This document shows positions 6,456-14,238 of a DNA stretch of 17,082 nucleotides, piece by piece. How positions within the stretch are numbered: position 1 is the first letter of the stretch; each line of letters begins with the position of its first letter. The stretch spans positions 1 through 17,082 of the forward strand of contig JAEYPY010000092.1 of the NCBI GenBank assembly GCA_023410295.1, given 5' to 3'. Source of the stretch: Pseudomonadota bacterium (GTDB taxonomy: Bacteria; Pseudomonadota; Alphaproteobacteria; Caulobacterales; Aquidulcibacteraceae). The position numbers and the translations under genes were made by a program. The notes beneath the pieces are model-generated. The model was not told where the DNA came from. It did not search any database and saw nothing but the letters and a program-made list of their open reading frames with translations.

Positions 6456-7379
6456 GTGAGCAGCACGCTTTCACTGCGCTTCTCAACGCAAGCCCAGCTC
6501 GACGTTCGTCGTATTACGCGCGAACTCGGCGAGCTGCAGGCCCAAGTCGCCTCCGGCAAGAAGGCGAACGACCTGCTTGGCTTCGGCGGCGCTGCAAGCC
6601 GGTTGATCAATGCACAGGGCATGAAAGCGGCCGCCGATTCGCGCAGCTCGATCATCAACCAGTTGCAGGCGCGCTTCGGCGTGCAAGGCGCCGCGCTGGG
6701 GCAGGTGGCTGAAGCTTCAGGGCTGCTCGCTCAGTCGATCCGCGAGGCGATCAGCTCCAATGACGGCCGCGGCGTCGCTATCGAGCTTGAGCTTTCTTTT
6801 GCCAGCATCGTCTCGGCGCTCAATCAGACTTGGAACGGCCAGCCCCTGTTCGCCGGCGAGCGCCAAGGCGGCAGTCCCGTCAGGATAACTACGCTCGAGG
6901 AATTGCAGGCCGCGCCATCGCTCGCTGATATCTTTGATGAGGCTGACCGGCATCAGACCATCGATCTCGGCGCCGGCACGCCGATCGTGCTTTCCGCCAA
7001 GGCGTCGGAATTGTCACAAGGCCTGTTCGGCACGCTGGAGCAGCTTAAGGGCCTGATCGACGCCGAAGGCGGCACGATAGGTCAGCCGATCAGCGCCAGC
7101 GCACGCGCCGCGCTACAGAACATCGCCGACCAGCTCGACGCCGAAGCGAACAAATTCACCACGGAAGAGGGCCGCGCCGGGCAACTTCAAGCCCGGTTCG
7201 ACGCTGAGCGCGTGCGGCTGCAGCAGCGCTCCAATTTGCTGGTCAAGGAGATCGGCGACCAAGCGGACGCCGACGTGGCTGAAATCTCGATCCAGCTCAG
7301 CGCGCTGCTGGTGCAGTACGAAGCTGCGGCCAAGACCTTCGCCGACCTTTCAAAACTTAGCCTGTTGAACTATCTCTGA
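6456..7379 (+). CDS. flgL: Flagellar hook-associated protein 3, FlgL
   Basis: FlgL (HAP3) is the second hook-filament junction protein and a distant relative of flagellin. The 307-residue product has a flagellin-like N-terminus (SSTLSLRFSTQAQLDVRR, then ELGELQAQVASGKKANDLLG). Its C-terminal helix pair (RVRLQQRSNLLVKEIGDQ, then LSALLVQYEAAAKTFADLSK) matches the flagellin C-terminal domain ending LSLLNYL. A short central region from about 130 to 210 replaces the exposed flagellin domains. The start is GTG at 6456, with AGGAGAGAG immediately upstream. It follows flgK by 12 bp, so the two are almost certainly cotranscribed, as the two proteins are also sequential in assembly. No terminator with a T-run is visible after the stop. 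Confidence 0.9.
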   Translation: MSSTLSLRFSTQAQLDVRRITRELGELQAQVASGKKANDLLGFGGAASRLINAQGMKAAADSRSSIINQLQARFGVQGAALGQVAEASGLLAQSIREAISSNDGRGVAIELELSFASIVSALNQTWNGQPLFAGERQGGSPVRITTLEELQAAPSLADIFDEADRHQTIDLGAGTPIVLSAKASELSQGLFGTLEQLKGLIDAEGGTIGQPISASARAALQNIADQLDAEANKFTTEEGRAGQLQARFDAERVRLQQRSNLLVKEIGDQADADVAEISIQLSALLVQYEAAAKTFADLSKLSLLNYL

Positions 7380-7386
7380 GCCTTCG

Positions 7387-7407
7387 CCCTGGGCCTTGAC
7401 CCCAGGG
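7387..7407. repeat. 7-bp hairpin between flgL and mnmA, touching the mnmA ribosome site
   Basis: CCCTGGG (7387-7393) and CCCAGGG (7401-7407) form a perfect inverted repeat with the loop CCTTGAC. It starts 8 bp after the flgL stop and its right arm merges into the G-rich ribosome site of mnmA (GGAGGA, 7408-7413). There is no T-run, so it is a poor intrinsic terminator. It could end or stabilise the flgKL message, or mask initiation of mnmA. Confidence 0.5.
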
Positions 7408-7417
7408 GGAGGATGAG

Positions 7418-8575
7418 ATGACCGATTTGTCTGCCGCGCCGCCGCCGAGCGCGCGCACCCTGAATTCTTTGGGCTTTGCCAAGCCGCCGTCGCAAACCCG
7501 CGTCGTCGCCGCCATGTCGGGCGGGGTCGATAGCTCCGTGGTTGCCGCGATGCTGAAGCGCGAGAGCTATGACGTCGTCGGCGTCACGCTGCAGCTTTAC
7601 GATCATGGCGCGGCGGTGAACAAGCCGGGCGCGTGCTGCGCGGGGCAGGACATTCACGATGCGCGCCGCGTCGCCGATTCCTGCGGTTTTCCGCACTACG
7701 TGCTGGATTATGAAAGCCGCTTCCGCAGCGCGGTGATGGAAGATTTCGCCGACACCTACCTGGCGGGCGCCACGCCGATCCCGTGCGTGCGGTGCAATCA
7801 ATCGGTGAAGTTCAAGGATCTGAAGCGCGTCGCCGAAGAACTGGGCGCCGATTGCCTAGCCACCGGCCATTACGTGCAACGCATCGAAGGCCCGAACGGC
7901 CCGGAGCTGCATCGCGCCGCCGACGCCAGCCGCGATCAAACCTACTTCCTGTTCGCCACCACGCGCGAACAACTCGACTATCTGCGCTTCCCGCTCGGCG
8001 GCATGCCGAAGAGCGAAGTGCGTAAACTCGCCGACGACCTCGGCCTTCGCGTCGCCGCCAAGCCGGATAGCCAGGACATCTGCTTTGTGCCGAACGGCAA
8101 GTATCAAGCCGTGGTCGAGAAGCTGCGGCCCGGCGCGATCGAGCCGGGCGAGATCGTGCATGTCGATGGCCGCGTGATGGGTGCGCACGATGGCGTCATC
8201 AACTTCACTGTCGGACAACGGCGCGGCCTGGGCATTGCGACTGGTGAGCCGCTGTTCGTGGTGAAGCTCGATGCCGCGAACAAACGCGTCATCGTCGGCC
8301 CGCGTGAAGCACTGGGCGTCACGCGTATTGCGCTCAAGGAAGTGAACTGGATCGGCGAGCGCGTCGCCAGCGAAGACGAACTCGACGGCCGCGCCGTCCT
8401 TGTCCGCGTACGCTCCACGCGTCCGCCGGTGCCGGCGAAGCTGCGGATCGACGCGGGCTGGCACGTCGACCTCGACGAGCCGGAAGAGGGCGTCGCGCCA
8501 GGGCAGGCGGCGGTCTTTTATGATCCAGGCTCGACGCGCGTCCTGGGCGGCGGTTGGATTGCCCGCACCGAATAG
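7418..8575 (+). CDS. mnmA: tRNA-specific 2-thiouridylase MnmA
   Basis: MnmA adds sulfur to U34 of tRNA-Lys, Glu and Gln in the cytoplasm. It uses ATP to adenylate the uridine and a cysteine persulfide to deliver the sulfur. The 385-residue product has the PP-loop SGGVDSS at 34-40. The first catalytic cysteine is in PCVRCN (Cys123/Cys126), ATGHY is at 148-152, and the second catalytic cysteine is in DSQDICFVPNGKY (Cys222). The C-terminal central and beta-barrel domains follow, with FTVGQRRGLGIATGEP at about 266-281. About 25 extra residues precede the usual VVAAMSGG start, as is common in alphaproteobacteria. The ATG at 7418 has GGAGGA 4 nt before it. It follows flgL on the same strand after 38 bp, but its function is housekeeping and unrelated to motility. 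Confidence 0.96.
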   Translation: MTDLSAAPPPSARTLNSLGFAKPPSQTRVVAAMSGGVDSSVVAAMLKRESYDVVGVTLQLYDHGAAVNKPGACCAGQDIHDARRVADSCGFPHYVLDYESRFRSAVMEDFADTYLAGATPIPCVRCNQSVKFKDLKRVAEELGADCLATGHYVQRIEGPNGPELHRAADASRDQTYFLFATTREQLDYLRFPLGGMPKSEVRKLADDLGLRVAAKPDSQDICFVPNGKYQAVVEKLRPGAIEPGEIVHVDGRVMGAHDGVINFTVGQRRGLGIATGEPLFVVKLDAANKRVIVGPREALGVTRIALKEVNWIGERVASEDELDGRAVLVRVRSTRPPVPAKLRIDAGWHVDLDEPEEGVAPGQAAVFYDPGSTRVLGGGWIARTE

Positions 8576-8601
8576 CTATCTGCGCTCCATAAGGAGGGTC
8601 G

Positions 8602-9081
8602 ATGTCCGACGCCAAGACCGCCGCGAAGGAGTTGCTCAGCCTCTCCGGGATCGATGCGTTGCGCGCACTGATCGATGGCAAACACCCGCCGCCATCCATC
8701 GCGGGTACGCTCGGCTTCTATCTCGCTGAAGTGGAGGACGGCCGTGCTGTCTTCATTGGCGAAACCTCCGATCGCATTCTCAATCCGCTCGGCATCGTTC
8801 ACGGCGGCTGGGCGCTGACCTTGATCGACAGCTGTACCGGTTGCGCCGCGCACACGACGCTGCCGGCCGGCGTCGGTTACACCAGCGTTGAAACGAAGGT
8901 GAACTTCGTCTGCGCCATCAGCGCCGATACCGGCCAGGTGCGGGCGGAAGGCAAAGTGATTGCGCGCGGCCGCACCATCATTACCACCGAAGGCAAGATC
9001 ACCGATGCGCGCGGACGCCTGTTGGCGCACGGGACCTCGACCATTATGGTGCTGCGCTCAGAAGGGAAGACGGAACAATGA
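8602..9081 (+). CDS. PaaI-family hotdog-fold thioesterase
   Basis: This is a cytosolic acyl-CoA thioesterase of the PaaI / 4HBT type; the family hydrolyses aryl- or short-chain acyl-CoA esters as tetramers. The 159-residue product has the hotdog core NPLGIVHGGWALTLIDSC at about 61-78. HGG and the acidic Asp76 occupy the region that holds the catalytic Asp or Glu in the family. Strands GYTSVETKVNFV (about 92-103) and RTIITTEGKITDARGRLLAHG (about 124-144) follow. The ribosome site AAGGAGG (8591-8597) is the best in the window and lies 4 nt before the ATG. The stop overlaps the thiolase start in ATGA, which points to linked CoA-ester metabolism. The actual substrate cannot be told from sequence. 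Confidence 0.88.
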   Translation: MSDAKTAAKELLSLSGIDALRALIDGKHPPPSIAGTLGFYLAEVEDGRAVFIGETSDRILNPLGIVHGGWALTLIDSCTGCAAHTTLPAGVGYTSVETKVNFVCAISADTGQVRAEGKVIARGRTIITTEGKITDARGRLLAHGTSTIMVLRSEGKTEQ

Positions 9082-10241
9082 GCCAAGAAGATATCGTCAT
9101 TGTCGGCATGGCCCGCACGCCTATGGGCGGTCTCTTGGGCGATCTCGCCAATATTAGCGCACCTGAACTCGGCGCGGTCGCAGTGAAGGCGGCGGTGAAG
9201 GAAGCCGGAATCGCGAGCGCCGACACCATCTTCATGGGCAACGTGCTCTCCGCGGGCCAGGGCCAGGCGCCGGCGCGTCAGGCGGCGCTGAAGGCCGGAC
9301 TCGATAAAGGCACCCAAGCAGTGACGCTGAACAAGATGTGCGCCTCAGGGCTGCAGGCCGTCGCGATGGCGCGCCAAGCACTGCTCGCGGGCGAGAGCGA
9401 CACCGTGATCGCCGGCGGCATGGAAAACATGACGCGCGCGCCGTTCCTGATGGCCAAGCATCGCACTGGCCAAAAGTACGGCCACGACAAGTTGCACGAT
9501 CACATGGCGCTCGATGGGCTCGAAGACGCCTACGAAGGCCTCGCCATGGGCGTTTACGCCGATCAAGCCGCGAAGGACTATCAGTTCACGCGCGAAGCAC
9601 AGGATGCCTACGCGCTCGAAACGCTGCGCCGCGCGCAGAGCGCCACTAGCGAAGGCCGCTTCAAGCGCGAGATCGCCGCGATCGAAACCAAGGCCGGCGC
9701 CATCGATACGGATGAACTCCCGCGCAAGGCCAAGCCCGATAAGATCCCATCGCTAAAGCCGGCCTTCACGCCGGATGGCACCGTCACCGCCGCCAATGCG
9801 TCGGCGATTTCCGACGGCGCCGCCGCGCTGGTGCTGATGCGCCGCAGCGACGCCGAGAAGCAAGGCAAGAAGATCATCGCGCGCATCGTCGCGCAAAGCT
9901 CGCACGCGCAGGAGCCGTCGAAGTTCACCTCCGCGCCAGTGCCGGCGATCCAGAAGGCGCTCACGCGTGCGAACTGGAAGGTGGGCGACGTCGATCTTTG
10001 GGAGATCAACGAAGCTTTCGCCATCGTGCCGATGATCGCGATGAAGGAGCTCGGCATTAGCCACGAAATTATCAATGTGAATGGCGGGGCCTGCGCACTG
10101 GGTCACCCAATCGGGGCCAGCGGCGCGCGTGTGCTGGTGACGCTGCTCGCGGCGATGGAAGCGCAGAACCTGAAGCGAGGCATCGCCTCGCTCTGTATCG
10201 GCGGCGGTGAAGGCATTGCGCTTGCTGTGGAGCGCGTGTGA
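9078..10241 (+). CDS. Thiolase, acetyl-CoA C-acetyltransferase type
   Basis: Thiolases of this class condense two acetyl-CoA molecules to acetoacetyl-CoA, or run the reverse cleavage, and feed polyhydroxyalkanoate synthesis, ketone-body use or fatty-acid breakdown. The 387-residue product is full length. The nucleophile Cys88 is in NKMCASGLQA, GGMENMTRAPF follows at about 113-123, and EINEAFAIVP is at about 309-318. The base His343 lies in GACALGHPIGASG, and the second active-site cysteine, Cys373, is in LCIGGGEG. All catalytic residues are present. The conserved ENMT and GHPIGASG segments favour the biosynthetic (AtoB/PhaA) branch over FadA, though this is inference. It overlaps both neighbours by 4 bp (ATGA before, GTGA after), so the three genes are probably translated in series. 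Confidence 0.93.
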   Translation: MSQEDIVIVGMARTPMGGLLGDLANISAPELGAVAVKAAVKEAGIASADTIFMGNVLSAGQGQAPARQAALKAGLDKGTQAVTLNKMCASGLQAVAMARQALLAGESDTVIAGGMENMTRAPFLMAKHRTGQKYGHDKLHDHMALDGLEDAYEGLAMGVYADQAAKDYQFTREAQDAYALETLRRAQSATSEGRFKREIAAIETKAGAIDTDELPRKAKPDKIPSLKPAFTPDGTVTAANASAISDGAAALVLMRRSDAEKQGKKIIARIVAQSSHAQEPSKFTSAPVPAIQKALTRANWKVGDVDLWEINEAFAIVPMIAMKELGISHEIINVNGGACALGHPIGASGARVLVTLLAAMEAQNLKRGIASLCIGGGEGIALAVERV

Positions 10242-11293
10242 ACGAAAAGCTCCTCGCGCATTTCGCCGAGCAGGCGGGCTTCTGCTCCGCCTTGGGTTCG
10301 CCGTTCACCGGTGAGCTGATCGAACGGATGCGCGAGGATATCGTCGCCGGCGGGCCGACCGCGGCGCTGGTCGGCGACTGGCAAGGCAACCCGCGCGCCG
10401 ATGCTGTGGCGCTCCGCCTTGCCGGCGCCGCCCACGCGGCGGTGCTGACGGGACCCGACACGCGCTTGGCGCAGCTCTTTCCAGCGCAGAACGCAAGTTG
10501 GCGCATGGAGGAGATCTGGCCAGCCGTGCAGGCGCTATTTGCACGCGATGACGGCTGGATCCGCGAGTTCATCCGCTCGGCGCCGCAGACCAACGAGACG
10601 CGCCGCTCCATCGCGCTGCTCGCGGCCTTTCTTGCATTTGCGCGCGATTGGCGCGGGCCGATCGACACGCTCGAGCTCGGCGCCAGCGCCGGGCTCAATC
10701 TGCATTGGGACAAGTTTGCCTATCGGCCGAACGGTTGGTCATGGGGCGGCGACAGCGCCGTAGTGATCGACACCGATTGGAACGGCCCCGCGCCGCCAAT
10801 CAATGTGCGCCCGCAGATCCGCTATCGCGCCGCGTGCGATCTCAATCCGCTCGACGTTAGCGACGACGCACAGGTGCTGCGGCTGAAATCCTACATCTGG
10901 GCCGATCAGCCCGAGCGCATGGCGCGCCTTGAGGGCGCCGTCGCCATCGCGCGGGATGAGAATGTGCGGGTCGAGCAGGGGGATGCGGCCGACTGGGTCG
11001 CGCGCAAGCTGGCGTCGCGCGCAGGCGATGCGGCGACCATCGTTTATCATTCGATTTTCCTGCAATATCCCCCACGCGAAGCCCGCGCCGCCATCGCCGA
11101 AGCGATCGAGTCAGCTGGCGCACAGGCGACAGCGGAAGCGCCGCTGGCCTGGGTGCGGCTTGAGCCTGAAGGCCTGTTCGGTGGCGAGCCGAACAGCGCG
11201 CGCATGGTGATCGATCTCATCACCTGGCCAGGCGGAGAACGGCGTGTGCTCGGCCACACCGACGGCCACGTGCGCAGCGTCTACGCGCTCTAG
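10238..11293 (+). CDS. DUF2332 family protein, function unknown
   Basis: This is a 351-residue soluble protein that I recognise as DUF2332 by QTNETRRS (117-124), ELGASAGLNLHWD (146-158) and its overall layout. No signal peptide or membrane segment is visible. LELGASAGLNL resembles motif I of class I SAM-dependent methyltransferases (acidic residue, then small/Gly-rich loop). A later segment, ATIVYHSIFLQYPP (about 267-280), could match the motif IV strand. A Rossmann-like fold is therefore a reasonable guess, but it is only inference. The start is GTG at 10238, overlapping the thiolase stop as GTGA, with no separate ribosome site, so translation probably depends on ribosomes finishing the thiolase gene. 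It ends at a CTAG shared with exonuclease III on the other strand. Confidence 0.85.
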   Translation: MNEKLLAHFAEQAGFCSALGSPFTGELIERMREDIVAGGPTAALVGDWQGNPRADAVALRLAGAAHAAVLTGPDTRLAQLFPAQNASWRMEEIWPAVQALFARDDGWIREFIRSAPQTNETRRSIALLAAFLAFARDWRGPIDTLELGASAGLNLHWDKFAYRPNGWSWGGDSAVVIDTDWNGPAPPINVRPQIRYRAACDLNPLDVSDDAQVLRLKSYIWADQPERMARLEGAVAIARDENVRVEQGDAADWVARKLASRAGDAATIVYHSIFLQYPPREARAAIAEAIESAGAQATAEAPLAWVRLEPEGLFGGEPNSARMVIDLITWPGGERRVLGHTDGHVRSVYAL

Positions 11294-12111
11294 CTCCGCG
11301 CTTTCTTCTTCTTCGGCGGTGCGCGCTTGCGCGGCGCCTTGTCGCTGAGTTCGATCCATACCGGCGCGTGGTCGCTGGTCTTCTCCCACTCGCGCACCTC
11401 GCGATCGACGCCGCCGGCGACAAGCCGCTTGGCGACATCCGGACTGAGCAGGAAGTGATCGATCCGCAGCCCGGCGTTGCGCGCGAAAGCATTCCGGAAA
11501 TAATCCCAGAACGTATAGACGCGCTCGTCGCCATAGAGCAGGCCGATCGCGTCGGTCCAGCCTTGCGCCACCAGCTTTGCGTAAGCCTGGCGCACCTCGG
11601 GCCGGAAGAGCGCGTCATCCACCCAGCGCTCGGGCTTGTAGACGTCGAGTTCAGTCGGCATCACGTTGTAGTCGCCGGCGAGCACGACTGGCTTTCCCGA
11701 AGCGAGCAGCTTCTTTGCGTGCGCCGTCAGCCGCTTAAACCACGCCAGCTTGTAATCGAATTTCGGCCCCGGCGCGGGATTGCCGTTTGGCAGATAGAGG
11801 CAGCCAACGATGAGGCCGTCTATCTCCGCTTCGATGTAGCGGCTGTGCAGATCATCCGGATCGCCCGGCAGGCCGCGGCGCACTTCGATCGGCATGCCGC
11901 TACGCGCCAGGATGGCGACGCCATTCCAGCTTTTCTGCCCGTGCCAGATCGCGTGGTAGCCGAGCGCGGCGATCTCTTTTTGCGGAAACTTCTCCTGCGG
12001 CGCTTTCAGTTCCTGCAGGCAGACGATGTCGGGCGCGGCCATCTCAAGCCAGCGCAACAGCACCGGCAAGCGCCCGTTGACTCCGTTCACGTTGTAGGTC
12101 GCGATCCGCAT
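11290..12111 (-). CDS. xth: Exodeoxyribonuclease III / AP endonuclease
   Basis: Enzymes of the ExoIII family cut DNA at abasic sites and degrade 3' ends during base excision repair, using Mg2+. The 273-residue product has every catalytic motif: Asn7 in TYNVNG, Glu34 in CLQELK, Tyr106 in CLYLPNG, Asp147/Asn149 in AGDYNV, Asp218 in RIDHF and the Asp247-His248 pair in SDHAP. Asn7 and Glu34 have the same numbers as in E. coli ExoIII (268 residues), which supports the ATG at 12111. A GTG at 12135 directly after the Nudix stop would add 8 residues and cannot be excluded. An unusual feature is a basic tail, KAPRKRAPPKKKKARS, at about 258-273. The gene converges on DUF2332 and overlaps it by 4 bp. 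Confidence 0.94.
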   Translation of the reverse strand: MRIATYNVNGVNGRLPVLLRWLEMAAPDIVCLQELKAPQEKFPQKEIAALGYHAIWHGQKSWNGVAILARSGMPIEVRRGLPGDPDDLHSRYIEAEIDGLIVGCLYLPNGNPAPGPKFDYKLAWFKRLTAHAKKLLASGKPVVLAGDYNVMPTELDVYKPERWVDDALFRPEVRQAYAKLVAQGWTDAIGLLYGDERVYTFWDYFRNAFARNAGLRIDHFLLSPDVAKRLVAGGVDREVREWEKTSDHAPVWIELSDKAPRKRAPPKKKKARS

Positions 12112-12135
12112 GCGGATTGGGTTCTCACGCCGCAC

Positions 12136-12594
12136 TCAGTTGAGCAAGGTCATCAGCTCGTGCACGAATCCAGCCTGACCCGGTAGGATTTTCACCAGCG
12201 CTTCCTCGGGCGAAAAGAATGCCGCGCGATCGATTTCTGGAAACGTCTCCCGCTTGCCAGAGCGCGGCGGCCACTCAAGCTCGAACGTCGAGCGGCCGAT
12301 CAATGCAAGTTCCTGCCGCTCGCCCTCAAACGCCCAGCAGCGCACTAGCTTGCCGCTCTTCTGCTTCAGCGGTGTCAGCGGAATGAACGGCCCGCGCGCC
12401 ACGAGCCCGGTTTCCTCGGTGAACTCGCGCTGCGCCGCATCCAGCGCGTCCTCGTCCGTGTTTTGCATACCCTTCGGGATCGACCAGGCGCCATCATCCT
12501 TGTTGCGCCAGTAGGGCCCGCCCGGATGCGCTAGCAGCACAACAACCCCGCTGACTTCGCGCACGTACATCAAGAGGCCGCATGAGACTTGCAT
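12136..12594 (-). CDS. Nudix hydrolase
   Basis: Nudix enzymes hydrolyse nucleoside diphosphates linked to another group, using divalent metal. With the ATG at 12594 the product is 152 residues. The Nudix box GX5EX7REUXEEXGU is complete: it starts at the Gly of PKGMQNTDE and ends REFTEETGL (about residues 42-64). The N-terminus (SCGLLMYVR, then VLLAHPGGPYW and KDDGAWSIPKG) is typical of the alphaproteobacterial subgroup of small Nudix proteins. A GTG at 12621, 6 bp after the upstream ATPase stop, would add nine residues of no recognisable value, so the later start is preferred, although neither has a strong ribosome site. The substrate is unknown. It lies between the ABC exporter ATPase and exonuclease III, probably in the same transcript. 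Confidence 0.9.
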   Translation of the reverse strand: MQVSCGLLMYVREVSGVVVLLAHPGGPYWRNKDDGAWSIPKGMQNTDEDALDAAQREFTEETGLVARGPFIPLTPLKQKSGKLVRCWAFEGERQELALIGRSTFELEWPPRSGKRETFPEIDRAAFFSPEEALVKILPGQAGFVHELMTLLN

Positions 12595-12627
12595 TGCCGT
12601 ATGGCTCTCGTGGCAGGGCACCCGCGC

Positions 12628-13443
12628 TCAGAACACAGGAAAATCGATCTCTTCTTCGGAAGGCGCAGTGAAGTCGGCAATGACGCCGTCCGGGAAACGG
12701 GCTTGTTGCTGCTCATAGCGCTCCACCACCTCGTCGATCGGTCCGAAATCGACGATGCGGCCCTGCTCCAGCCATAGACCCTTGTTGCAGAAGTCCTTCA
12801 GGACCCCGTTGGCGTGTGACGCCATGATAGTGATGCGCGAGCCGGTGTAAGCGGCCTTCGCGCGCTTGCGAGCGCGTTCAATAAAGAACGCGTCGCCGGC
12901 GCCGATCACTTCATCGACAACGAAAATGTCGCCTGGAAACGACGTCGCCAGTGCGAACGAAAGCCGCACCGCCATACCCGAGGAATAGCTGCGCACGGGA
13001 TAACTCAGAAATGGACCCAGCTCTGTGAAGTCGGCGATGTCATCGGCCATGGCGTGACGCTGGGCGCGGGTCAGCCCCATCAGACGGCCGACAAAATCGA
13101 TGTTCTCGAACGCCGTCTTGTCGAGGTTTATGCCCGCATTGGAGTTCAGCAGGCAGGAAAGCCGACCCTCAATCATGCGTATGCCTGATTGCGGCCAGCT
13201 GACGCCGGAGATCACGCGCAGCAGCGTGGATTTGCCAGCGCCGTTGCGGCCGATCAAGCCGAGCCGATCGCCATCCGCCAAAGCCAGCGAAACGCCGCGC
13301 AACGCGTGCACATGGGCGGTATCGCTGTTGCCCACCAGACCCAGGCTCGCGGCTTGCGCCACCTTGCGAAACAGCGATTGCGAGCGCGCCGAATGGTAGA
13401 TCGGGTAGCTCAGGTGGACGTCGGAGAGAAGAACGTAGGCCAT
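12628..13443 (-). CDS. Polysaccharide-export ABC transporter ATP-binding protein
   Basis: This is the ATPase of an ABC exporter that moves lipid-linked O-antigen, capsule or related polysaccharide across the inner membrane. The 271-residue product has Walker A GRNGAGKST at 65-73, the signature YSSGM at 153-157 (this variant is typical of the Wzt/KpsT branch), Walker B DIFVVDE at 172-178 and the switch histidine in MASH at 213. An N-terminal extension before HALRGVSL is usual in this branch. There is no C-terminal carbohydrate-binding domain of the long Wzt type. The protein ends instead in a short acidic tail, APSEEEIDFPVF. It follows its permease with a 3-bp gap, so the pair is certainly coexpressed. 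The exported glycan is not identifiable. Confidence 0.92.
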   Translation of the reverse strand: MAYVLLSDVHLSYPIYHSARSQSLFRKVAQAASLGLVGNSDTAHVHALRGVSLALADGDRLGLIGRNGAGKSTLLRVISGVSWPQSGIRMIEGRLSCLLNSNAGINLDKTAFENIDFVGRLMGLTRAQRHAMADDIADFTELGPFLSYPVRSYSSGMAVRLSFALATSFPGDIFVVDEVIGAGDAFFIERARKRAKAAYTGSRITIMASHANGVLKDFCNKGLWLEQGRIVDFGPIDEVVERYEQQQARFPDGVIADFTAPSEEEIDFPVF

Positions 13444-13446
13444 GGG

Positions 13447-14238
13447 CTAGAGCCAGTAAGTCAAGCGCGAACGCTTGCTTGAGTAGAGCGCGACGCCCGC
13501 GCTAACGAGCAATCCCGCGACGAGCCCTGACACGATCCAGTTTAACGGATCCGGCGCACGCCCAAGCAGCGGCGCGCGGACAATCTCAATCAGATGATAA
13601 AATGGATTCATCATCACGAACCAAAGCGCATCATCGGGAATGCGCGTCCGCTCCCAGAAGATCGGTGTCAGCAGGAAGGCGAGGTGCGTGGTTGAGCCGA
13701 CCGCAGGGGCGAGATCGCGAAACCTCGCGCCAAGGAATGAAAGCAACGTGCTCCATCCCACCGCGGCCGCCGCAAGAAGCGCGAATCCAGGAAAGAACCA
13801 AAGCATATTCCAGTTGATCACGCTGCGATCGAACATCAGCACCACGAGATAGACCAGCATGTGGTGCGCGAACGTGATCGTCTGGCCGGTGACAAAGCGA
13901 AAGATGTGCACCGACGCCGGCAAGTCGTAGCTGAACAACAGGTTCTGGCTTCGCGGGTATATGTGAGCCCCTTCGTTCAGGGAGGTCGCGATGAACCCCC
14001 ACACCGTCAGCCCAGCCGACAGATAGAGGAGAAATTCCTGAAGCGGGCGTCCCCAGAGCATGGAGAACGCAAAGGCGATGCCGCATATCGCGAGCGCGTG
14101 CGAGAGCGTCAGCCATAGCGGACCGAGCGTGGTCCGGCGGTAGCGATTCTTGACGTCGTCCCAGGCCAGCAAAAGCCAAGCGTGCACGCGCGCAAAGCCG
14201 CGTCCGTATTCGACCAGCGGAGTCATGGCAGCAGTCAT
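13447..14238 (-). CDS. Polysaccharide-export ABC transporter permease (ABC-2 type)
   Basis: This is the membrane half of the exporter encoded with the downstream ATPase. The 263-residue product starts with an amphipathic cytoplasmic segment containing LAWDDVKNRYRRTTLGPLW (about 24-42), a hallmark of Wzm/KpsM-type permeases. About six hydrophobic segments follow, at about 45-62, 69-86, 119-136, 144-165, 180-196 and 233-252. FLGARFRDLAPAVGS (about 168-182) and NPFYHLIEIVRAPLLG (about 211-226) are further conserved family stretches. The ATG at 14238 is preceded by a GGTAAGGG motif; a second ATG four codons later is possible. Upstream lies a gap of about 420 bp before the next gene on this strand, so it probably has its own promoter, although I found no convincing -35/-10. 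Confidence 0.92.
   Translation of the reverse strand: MTAAMTPLVEYGRGFARVHAWLLLAWDDVKNRYRRTTLGPLWLTLSHALAICGIAFAFSMLWGRPLQEFLLYLSAGLTVWGFIATSLNEGAHIYPRSQNLLFSYDLPASVHIFRFVTGQTITFAHHMLVYLVVLMFDRSVINWNMLWFFPGFALLAAAAVGWSTLLSFLGARFRDLAPAVGSTTHLAFLLTPIFWERTRIPDDALWFVMMNPFYHLIEIVRAPLLGRAPDPLNWIVSGLVAGLLVSAGVALYSSKRSRLTYWL

Noticed and set aside
11368..12186. 272-codon plus-strand frame opposite exonuclease III
   Set aside because: Exonuclease III shows all catalytic motifs on the other strand. This frame has none and crosses into the Nudix gene.
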